DNA of 64,000 nt, taken from NCBI RefSeq assembly GCF_040096205.1, contig NZ_JBBMFD010000007.1, forward strand, positions 1 through 64,000, given 5' to 3'. Source of the stretch: Solibaculum_A intestinale. Lineage in GTDB: Bacteria > Bacillota > Clostridia > Oscillospirales > Acutalibacteraceae. A program made the position numbers and the translations under genes. This document shows, in pieces, positions 58,536 to 64,000 of this stretch. Below the pieces are notes generated by a model. It was not told the origin of the DNA. It saw only the letters and a list, made by a program, of their open reading frames with translations, and made no database searches. Numbering within the stretch: position 1 is the stretch's first letter; every line of letters starts with the position of its first letter.

Positions 58536-59375
58536 TCAAAACAGCTCAAAGCGTCCGGTGGGATGGTCTTTATCCATCACATAATTCTCCTGAGGCCTTT
58601 CTGGAATTTCCACACCGGAACCTAGCTTGCTGAAATCAAATTGAACCTTCATATTCGATTTGGTTCCCTGCTCTTCATTATTGAAGACATAGTGGAAGGT
58701 AAGCTCTGTAGCATAACCATCCACAATTTTAATCACCGCTTGTGTATCCTCGCACTCTTGCCCTCCGAGACTCCAATCCATGCTATCCGGCAGAAGAGAT
58801 TCTCCTTTCAGGGTGGCCGTGTAGACCGCGCTGCCGTCCTCCTGCTCGGTAAAGCTCCCCTGAATAATCTGCGTTTCGTCAAACCGAGCGATCAACTGAC
58901 GAAAATCAAAGGAAACAAGCACTTCTTCCAGGGTTCGCTCAAATTTTGTCGCGGTCGTTTTTGTTGCGCTGAATTCCCCGTCACGAAACTGCGTGGGGTC
59001 TGCAATGACATACACAAAACCATCCTCATACCAATAACGCGCTTTGGTTTGTGCCCAAACCGGGCTTTCATATTTAAGGAGACTCTCGACGTAATATCTG
59101 GTTTCTCCCTGCTCCGTAAGAAAGGATTCAGTAAATTCAATGATCCCATGTGAGTTTGCATCTTCCATGCCGATTTCTCCCGGGTCCATTCCAAATTCGT
59201 CTCCTTCAAACCAGGAGTCGATAATTCCGTCTACTTGGAAGGTTTCCAGCGCCAAGGTTTTGTCCAGCGCTGCCAGAGCGGCGCCATAGTCCCCCTTGGA
59301 ATTGCAGGAGGTAGCACAACCCGCCGCCAGGCAAACCGCCAACAGCAATGCCAGCCACCCATTTGCTTTTTTCAT
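58536..59375 (-). CDS. lipoprotein of unknown function in the ABC operon
   Basis: 279 residues from the ATG at 59375 with GGAGAGG 8 bases upstream. A lipoprotein signal ends LAAGC (Cys near 20). The mature part has the beta-rich LolA/LppX-like look (TFQVDGIIDSWFEG, FTESFLTEQGETRYYVES), a fold that holds hydrophobic ligands (inference). It lies between the two permease genes. Confidence 0.75.
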   Translation of the reverse strand: MKKANGWLALLLAVCLAAGCATSCNSKGDYGAALAALDKTLALETFQVDGIIDSWFEGDEFGMDPGEIGMEDANSHGIIEFTESFLTEQGETRYYVESLLKYESPVWAQTKARYWYEDGFVYVIADPTQFRDGEFSATKTTATKFERTLEEVLVSFDFRQLIARFDETQIIQGSFTEQEDGSAVYTATLKGESLLPDSMDWSLGGQECEDTQAVIKIVDGYATELTFHYVFNNEEQGTKSNMKVQFDFSKLGSGVEIPERPQENYVMDKDHPTGRFELF

Positions 59376-59410
59376 TGAGCACCCTCTCCTCTCACAACAA
59401 AAGCTAAACT

Positions 59411-60700
59411 TTATCCGTCTTCTTTCAGCGCCTCGGTGGGCGGAATCCGAACCGCCTCTACAACCGACGCCACAATTCCCAGCAGAGGGGCACCAAAACT
59501 CACGGCCAACGCCACAAGAACGCTTTGTCCGCTCAAGGATAAAAACAGCCGGTGGTTCAAAAATTGGTTTGGAACCACCACCAGCCAATGAGTCACCGCT
59601 AAGGCTGCGACGGTAAGCAATACAGCCAGCGCCAGGCTAACAAGGCACTGGAGGACCCCTTCGGTTACCACCATTCCCCAGATATTCCGATTGCGGTACC
59701 CCACTGCTTTTAAAAGCCCCAGCTCGCCCCGGCGGGATCGCACCGATAAAAACATGGTCATGGAGGAGGCCAGCACGGTTACGGCAAACAAAATCCAGAA
59801 AAAAAGCATTCCGTAATGCCCAATTACCTTTCTCATGTCCACGCCGGTTTGGTCATACTGGACCCCCCAGCCAACCTCCAAGCCCACCTCTCCCAGGGCG
59901 TTTCGGATGGCCATATTGTTTTCAACACTATCCGAATACGCAAGGATCCGGATGTTTTGCGGCCAATATCCCGGCTGATCTGCGTTGGCCTCTTCCGCCT
60001 CCTTATGCTGCTGGAGCAAAAGGTCGGTGACGGTTCCCGGGGCCGCATAGCATTCGTTTGCCAGAGTGAAATACTTATAATTGTCGTACACGCCCACGAC
60101 CTTCAAGGATAAAGTTTCCAAAACCTCATATTCCTCTGTTTGCGGATTGGTTCCATAGTATTCGAATTCCTTTACTTGACCCAAAAATTGCTCTCCGTCA
60201 ATGATTTCCTCCTCCGGGATGGCCCCATCGGTATCCGCCATCACCTTTGTGCTCAAATACTTGGGGATGACGATGGCGTTTGTTTCCCCTTCTTCATAGG
60301 GCCGCCCTGCCATCACTTCTGGGAGGACTGTATTTTCCACCTCCCAAAACATAAGCTGTCCGCTTTGCTCATTGCCAAATCCAGTTAGCTCTGGCAAAGC
60401 AAGCGTAAAGACCCCATTTCCAAACGATGCGGAAAGCACGTGCTCCTGTGCTTTTACCAGAGCCAGCCGCTCCTCGTCGGTATACCGGGTTCCATAATAC
60501 TTAATAAACATGCGCCGGTAGGCAAGATTGTCAGTATAGTTGCGTTGGTAGTAGTCCCCCCAGCCCTCTGTCAGGGATAGGGTAGTCATCAGCGCAGCCA
60601 GAGTCAAAGTCAGGGTCAATATAAACAGTGCTGCACCGCCCTTGCGCCGGGTGAGATTGACATAGGAAAGAGACAGGTATCGGCTAAGCTTCACGGTCAT
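59411..60700 (-). CDS. FtsX-like ABC transporter permease (first)
   Basis: 429 residues with the four-helix MacB/FtsX plan: N-terminal helix at about 22-42, a large outer domain, and three C-terminal helices around SVRSRRGELGLLKAVGYRN and the end. It overlaps the ATPase gene by 17 bases. Such permeases move lipids, peptides or signals between membrane and outside rather than small nutrients. Confidence 0.9.
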   Translation of the reverse strand: MTVKLSRYLSLSYVNLTRRKGGAALFILTLTLTLAALMTTLSLTEGWGDYYQRNYTDNLAYRRMFIKYYGTRYTDEERLALVKAQEHVLSASFGNGVFTLALPELTGFGNEQSGQLMFWEVENTVLPEVMAGRPYEEGETNAIVIPKYLSTKVMADTDGAIPEEEIIDGEQFLGQVKEFEYYGTNPQTEEYEVLETLSLKVVGVYDNYKYFTLANECYAAPGTVTDLLLQQHKEAEEANADQPGYWPQNIRILAYSDSVENNMAIRNALGEVGLEVGWGVQYDQTGVDMRKVIGHYGMLFFWILFAVTVLASSMTMFLSVRSRRGELGLLKAVGYRNRNIWGMVVTEGVLQCLVSLALAVLLTVAALAVTHWLVVVPNQFLNHRLFLSLSGQSVLVALAVSFGAPLLGIVASVVEAVRIPPTEALKEDG

Positions 60701-61367
60701 CCGCCTCCTTGAGCTTTCCCTTTTCCATTAAAAGCAAGCAATCGGCATATTCCCTGACCACCTCGTTATGGCTGACCACCAGCACACATTTGCCGGACTT
60801 TGCAAGCCCTTTGAGCGTATCGAACACCAGCCGTTCGTTTTCCTCATCCAGGTTGCCCGTGGGTTCGTCAGCAAAGATGCAGTCCGGGTCGTTGGCCAGC
60901 GCCCGGGCAATGGCCACTCGCTGCTGCTCCCCGCCGGACATCTGCTTGGGATAGTGGTTCGTCCGGTCTTCGAGCCCCAGCCCGGCCAATAGTTCCTTTG
61001 CCCGTTCCTTTGCCTCTTTCCCAATCTGTGGATTGATGTACATGGGCAGCATTACGTTTTCATAGGCCTTAAGCTTGGGATTAAGATAATATGCCTGAAA
61101 GACAAACCCGATGGTATCCCGCCGGATCTGTGCTTTTTCTTTCTCCTTGAGATGGGAGGCGTCCGCTCCGTTTACCAAGATGCTGCCGGAGGATGCGTCG
61201 TCCAGCAGGCCGAGGATCTGCAGAAGCGTGGTTTTTCCCGACCCGGAATGCCCCATGACCGCATAGAATTTCCCCCGCTCAAGGGCAAGGGATACCCCGT
61301 CCACCGCATGAAAGGTCTTTCGGAAGGTTTTCACAAGGTCTCTCGCTTCGATCACGGTGTCTTGCAT
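60684..61367 (-). CDS. ABC transporter ATP-binding protein, MacB/LolD type
   Basis: 227 residues. Walker A GHSGSGKTTL, Q-loop GFVFQAYYLNP, signature MSGGEQQRVAIARAL, Walker B CIFADEPTGNLD. Energises the two FtsX-like permeases downstream. GGGAGG lies before the ATG. It follows the secreted-protein gene by 102 bases with a hairpin between. Confidence 0.96.
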   Translation of the reverse strand: MQDTVIEARDLVKTFRKTFHAVDGVSLALERGKFYAVMGHSGSGKTTLLQILGLLDDASSGSILVNGADASHLKEKEKAQIRRDTIGFVFQAYYLNPKLKAYENVMLPMYINPQIGKEAKERAKELLAGLGLEDRTNHYPKQMSGGEQQRVAIARALANDPDCIFADEPTGNLDEENERLVFDTLKGLAKSGKCVLVVSHNEVVREYADCLLLMEKGKLKEADDREA

Positions 61368-61390
61368 CTGTCGTTCCCTCCCAGTTGTAA

Positions 61391-61425
61391 GCAGGGTACG
61401 CCGGAACTGCTCCGGCGCACCCTGC
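61391..61425 (-). other. hairpin between the secreted-protein gene and the ABC operon
   Basis: Two 7-bp helices (GCAGGGT/ACCCTGC and CGCCGGA/TCCGGCG) separated by one mismatch, 5-base loop, no T tract on the minus strand. It could stabilise the upstream message or partly stop transcription. Confidence 0.6.
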
Positions 61426-61469
61426 CGGTAATGGTTTATGCTTGGTTTTTTACATTGTCGCGTTGAATG

Positions 61470-61931
61470 TTACGCTGATCTGCCGTAGCCGGCGCCTTGC
61501 CATCCATCGGGACGGTATGGATTGGTCGTGTCGGAACAAACCTGGAATGCTGTGGTATCATAAGACTGGCCTACCGCATTAAAACTGACACGAAAATAGT
61601 ATGGTCCTGCGTAATATACACTAGAAGAGGTTGGGACAATGCTTGCAGTCATATTGTATTCACAGTATACCGTGTTATTTACTTCTGTCCCCACCACACA
61701 TTGAACATTTGCAGGCGTGCTCGTATGTCCAGCCTGAATCACGCACGAATCAAAGTAGGAAGACTGATATGCATAAGGCCAGCTACGTTCCGGAATAACG
61801 CCTATAACTCCAAGACCGACATGAATGTTTTTACTTGTTTGAATCTGTGCAGCTGAAGCCGGAAGAACGAACAGGACGGACAACAACGTAACCACCAAGA
61901 GGAAGCTGATGACTTTTACCAATTTGCGCAT
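61470..61931 (-). CDS. secreted Cys-containing protein of unknown function, possibly bacteriocin-like
   Basis: 153 residues from the ATG at 61931 with AAAGGGG 7 bases upstream (an ATG 24 bases earlier has no site). A clear signal peptide (basic MRKLVK, hydrophobic core, cleavage after ASA near residue 28) leaves about 125 residues with four cysteines (DSC, QCVV, YCEY, VCSD), many Tyr, Ser, Thr and Asn, and a Gly-rich tail. No family recognised. Position ahead of a MacB-type export/immunity system recalls small-bacteriocin loci. Confidence 0.65.
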   Translation of the reverse strand: MRKLVKVISFLLVVTLLSVLFVLPASAAQIQTSKNIHVGLGVIGVIPERSWPYAYQSSYFDSCVIQAGHTSTPANVQCVVGTEVNNTVYCEYNMTASIVPTSSSVYYAGPYYFRVSFNAVGQSYDTTAFQVCSDTTNPYRPDGWQGAGYGRSA

Positions 61932-62048
61932 AGAAATACCCCTTTCCTGTTTCATTTGTATTTCCTTCCATCTAATTGACGAAACCGTCCTGCTGTATGG
62001 CCCATTGGAATCCTTCTCTTTTCATATTTTATGTACTAATTATATAAA

Positions 62049-62076
62049 ATTCTAACATAATATAAATATTTTTCAA
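62049..62076 (-). promoter_or_regulatory. candidate promoter of the secreted-protein gene
   Basis: Minus strand TTGAAA (62071-62076), 16 bases, TAGAAT (62049-62054), in very AT-rich DNA. A TATAAT also occurs at 62039-62044. 61932-62290 holds no gene. Confidence 0.4.
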
Positions 62077-62296
62077 TCATCATCTCTATTTTTTTGAAGA
62101 GAATTTCTAATTTTTAACATAATTATGCCGCATTTTGTTTAATTATTATATTTTCAAATTTTATTTGTATACAGTAATTTTTGGTATTCTCTATAACCGT
62201 TGCAGATGGACGAAGAAACGCAGGCAATCGGGCAGCCTTCTTTTGCATCCCGGCGTACAGGAAACAGCCGCAGCCATGATGCCGGATTTATGCACA

Positions 62297-62338
62297 AAAA
62301 GGGACAGGGAGAAGAATCTTCTCCCTGTCCCTTTTTCT
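62297..62338. terminator. hairpin terminator in the 62.3 kb intergenic region
   Basis: AAAAAGGGACAGGGAGAAGA and its complement with a 1-3 base loop, Ts at both ends. No gene directly upstream on the plus strand; it may insulate the tRNA from the secreted-protein promoter. Confidence 0.7.
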
Positions 62339-62430
62339 TTCCTTATAAGCGTTAATTTCAATAAGCGGCGCGCATAAATGTTCTAGTCCATAAAGCGATT
62401 GACCTATATCGAGCATTCCAGATGAAAAAA

Positions 62431-62458
62431 GGAACCAAAATCATACGACTTTGGTTCC
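62431..62458 (-). terminator. terminator of tRNA-Ala
   Basis: GGAACCAAA/TTTGGTTCC with a 10-base centre, then TTTTTT on the minus strand, 7 bases after the CCA end. Confidence 0.85.
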
Positions 62459-62464
62459 TGACCT

Positions 62465-62540
62465 TGGTGGAGCATAGCGGGATCGAACCGCTGACCTCTA
62501 CACTGCCAGTGTAGCGCTCTCCCAGCTGAGCTAATGCCCC
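62465..62540 (-). tRNA. tRNA-Ala (anticodon GGC)
   Basis: 76 bases including an encoded CCA. The acceptor stem GGGGCAT/ATGCTCC contains the G3-U70 pair that marks alanine tRNAs. The anticodon loop CTGGCAG lies in a CTACA/TGTAG stem and reads GGC (codon GCC). D-loop AGCTGGGA and T-loop GTTCGATCC are normal. Confidence 0.98.
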
Positions 62541-62572
62541 AGATTGTTGTCACATTTGCTGCAACGAAGGCT

Positions 62573-62601
62573 ATTATATCGTATTCCCTTGTTCTTGTCA
62601 A
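62573..62601 (-). promoter_or_regulatory. promoter of tRNA-Ala
   Basis: Consensus TTGACA (62596-62601), 17 bases, TATAAT (62573-62578) on the minus strand, about 32 bases before the tRNA. Confidence 0.85.
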
Positions 62602-62821
62602 TCACTTTTTCGGGAAAACTTTGCAATTTCTTTTATAAAAAAAGACATGCTGTTTTGCTTCCTTTTCTCCGGTTCTCCATCGCTGTGTCCACGCCCTTTC
62701 TTCCAGCCGGTTCGCGTCCGCGTCACCCATTCACTCTGTCCGCATACCCTGAATATGGGGTGTCATCCGCATAGGCCCCACCCTAACGGCACCCTGAAAA
62801 AATTGATTCGGGGGGAATACA

Positions 62822-63619
62822 GTGGAATTCTTTGAAAACATAAACCCGGTGGTGCAAGGACTTCTCGCCACCCTCTTTACCTGGGCCATCACCGCCCTGG
62901 GCGCGGCGGTCGTCTTTTTCTTCCGCGACGTGAACAAAAAGGTGCTCAACATCATGCTGGGCTTCGGCGCCGGCGTGATGATCGCCGCCAGCTTCTGGTC
63001 TCTTCTGGCACCGGCCATCGAGCTATGCGGGGAACTGGGAAAATCCCAATGGGTTCTGCCGGCCTTGGGCTTTGTAACCGGCGGGCTCTTTATGATTGTA
63101 GCCGATAAGCTGCTGGATAAATCCAGCTTCGTCACCGCCGCGGCCGGCAAAAGCGCGTCTCTCAAGCGCAGCATCCTGCTGGTCAGCGCCGTCACCCTTC
63201 ATAACATCCCCGAAGGCATGGCGGTAGGGGTCGCCTTCGGCGGGGCCGCCATGGGCGTACCCGGTTCAACCCTGATGGGCGCCGGTATCCTGGCGGTGGG
63301 AATCGGGCTGCAAAACTTTCCGGAAGGCGCCAGCGTGGCTCTGCCCCTGCGAAGAGAGGGGTACAGCCGCCTCAAAAGCTTCCTGTACGGCCAGGCGTCG
63401 GGTCTGGTGGAACCCATCGCCGCCGTGATCGGCGTCGTCGCAGCCATGGCCATGCGGGAAATCCTGCCCTTCCTTCTTTCCTTCTCCGCCGGCGCCATGA
63501 TCAGCGTGGTATCTGCGGAACTCATCCCGGAATCCATCAACTCCAACAAAAACCTGAGCGTCTTAGGGATCGTAATGGGCTTCCTGGTCATGATGATCCT
63601 GGACGTCGCCCTGGGTTAG
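62822..63619 (+). CDS. ZIP family divalent metal transporter
   Basis: 265 residues, GTG start with GGGGGGA upstream, about eight membrane segments. The metal-site motifs are LHNIPEGMAVG (helix 4) and QNFPEGASVALP (helix 5). The family imports zinc, iron or other divalent cations. Monocistronic; no metal-sensor gene in view. Confidence 0.93.
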   Translation: MEFFENINPVVQGLLATLFTWAITALGAAVVFFFRDVNKKVLNIMLGFGAGVMIAASFWSLLAPAIELCGELGKSQWVLPALGFVTGGLFMIVADKLLDKSSFVTAAAGKSASLKRSILLVSAVTLHNIPEGMAVGVAFGGAAMGVPGSTLMGAGILAVGIGLQNFPEGASVALPLRREGYSRLKSFLYGQASGLVEPIAAVIGVVAAMAMREILPFLLSFSAGAMISVVSAELIPESINSNKNLSVLGIVMGFLVMMILDVALG

Positions 63620-63634
63620 GCCGCAAAACAAAAG

Positions 63635-63680
63635 GGCCGCAGCGGATCCCAACCGGTTTGGGACCCGCTGCGGCCTCTTT
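63635..63680. terminator. bidirectional terminator between ZIP and kinase genes
   Basis: 11-bp GGCCGCAGCGG stem (63635-63645/63665-63675) with inner TCCCAA/TTGGGA helix; short T tracts on both strands. Confidence 0.8.
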
Positions 63681-63684
63681 GTAT

Positions 63685-64000
63685 TCAAGCCTTGGGGAAG
63701 GTGACGGTGATCCGGGTCCCCACCTGTTCCTCGCTTTCCAGGGCAACCACACCGCCGTAATGTTCGGCAGTATGCCGGACGATGGAGAGGCCCAATCCCG
63801 TTCCGCCAGACTTGCGGCTGCGCCCTTTATCCACTCGATAGAACCGCTCAAATACTCGCTCCTGGTGTTCGAGCGGGATGCCGATGCCGGTGTCCGCCAC
63901 TGTCAGGATCACCTTGCCGTCCATTTGTCTCACTGATACGTCCACCCGCCCGCCGGGGCGGTTGTATTTGACAGCATTGTCCACCAGGTTGATAACCATT
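63685..64000 (-). CDS. sensor histidine kinase, C-terminal part (cut by window end)
   Basis: The last 105 residues of a kinase ATPase domain: N box NLVDNAVKYN, G1 DTGIGIP, F box FERFYRVD, G2 GGTGLGLSIV. The N-terminal sensor, HAMP and His-box regions lie beyond the window. The motif set is that of PhoR/VicK-like kinases. Confidence 0.93.
   Translation of the reverse strand, partial: MVINLVDNAVKYNRPGGRVDVSVRQMDGKVILTVADTGIGIPLEHQERVFERFYRVDKGRSRKSGGTGLGLSIVRHTAEHYGGVVALESEEQVGTRITVTFPKA

Overview
The window looks like a chromosomal segment of a low-oxygen, gut-type member of the Clostridia, probably near the Oscillospirales/Ruminococcaceae. I infer this from Firmicutes-style gene order (rpoB-rpoC-rpsL-rpsG-fusA-tuf; sepF-ylmH-divIVA-ileS-lspA-rluD), a class III (oxygen-sensitive) ribonucleotide reductase, two-subunit transketolase, SAM-I and FMN riboswitches, strong Shine-Dalgarno sites and fairly high GC. 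I see no insertion sequence, integrase, CRISPR array or rRNA, and only one tRNA gene.

Layout. 0.1-3.5 kb: a VTC-domain polymerase, a DUF4956 membrane protein and a large carbohydrate-binding lipoprotein. 3.9-10.3 kb (- strand): a secreted rhamnogalacturonan lyase (PL11) and a membrane-tethered GH18/SH3/LysM wall enzyme. 10.7-12.9 kb: a GGGtGRT-family protein with a NifU-like scaffold protein, then a small HTH regulator. 13.2-14.3 kb: ychF. 14.4-16.05 kb: a lower-GC block with no convincing protein gene but with its own strong promoter, many local helices and a terminator. 16.1-19.4 kb: nrdD-nrdG behind NrdR-like boxes, then a ribbon-helix-helix gene.

19.5-32.0 kb (- strand) is one long co-directional run: yrvL-like, miaA, HlyD-like, yggS, sepF, ylmH, divIVA, ileS, lspA, rluD, a HAD phosphatase and split transketolase. 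32.3-34.7 kb holds metK under a SAM-I riboswitch and a RibU-type transporter under an FMN riboswitch. 35.0-47.4 kb is the rpo/str supercluster. 47.7-51.5 kb is a two-gene glucan module (GlgE-like GH13 plus GT35 phosphorylase). 51.7-57.2 kb holds degV, trmL, a tiny Gly-rich protein, marR divergent from a cyclase-larE pair, a DUF1292 gene and a two-half TSUP transporter. 57.2-61.9 kb encodes a secreted Cys-containing protein followed by a MacB-type ABC ATPase, two FtsX-like permeases and a lipoprotein. The end holds tRNA-Ala(GGC), a ZIP transporter and the 3' part of a sensor kinase gene cut by the window edge.

The best candidate for something undescribed is the 14.5-15.8 kb transcription unit, which reads as a large, possibly structured RNA of about 1.27 kb. 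Next are the secreted-protein/ABC cluster, the GGGtGRT/NifU-like pair and the VTC/DUF4956/lipoprotein module. All functions here are inferred from reading sequence; no searches were run.
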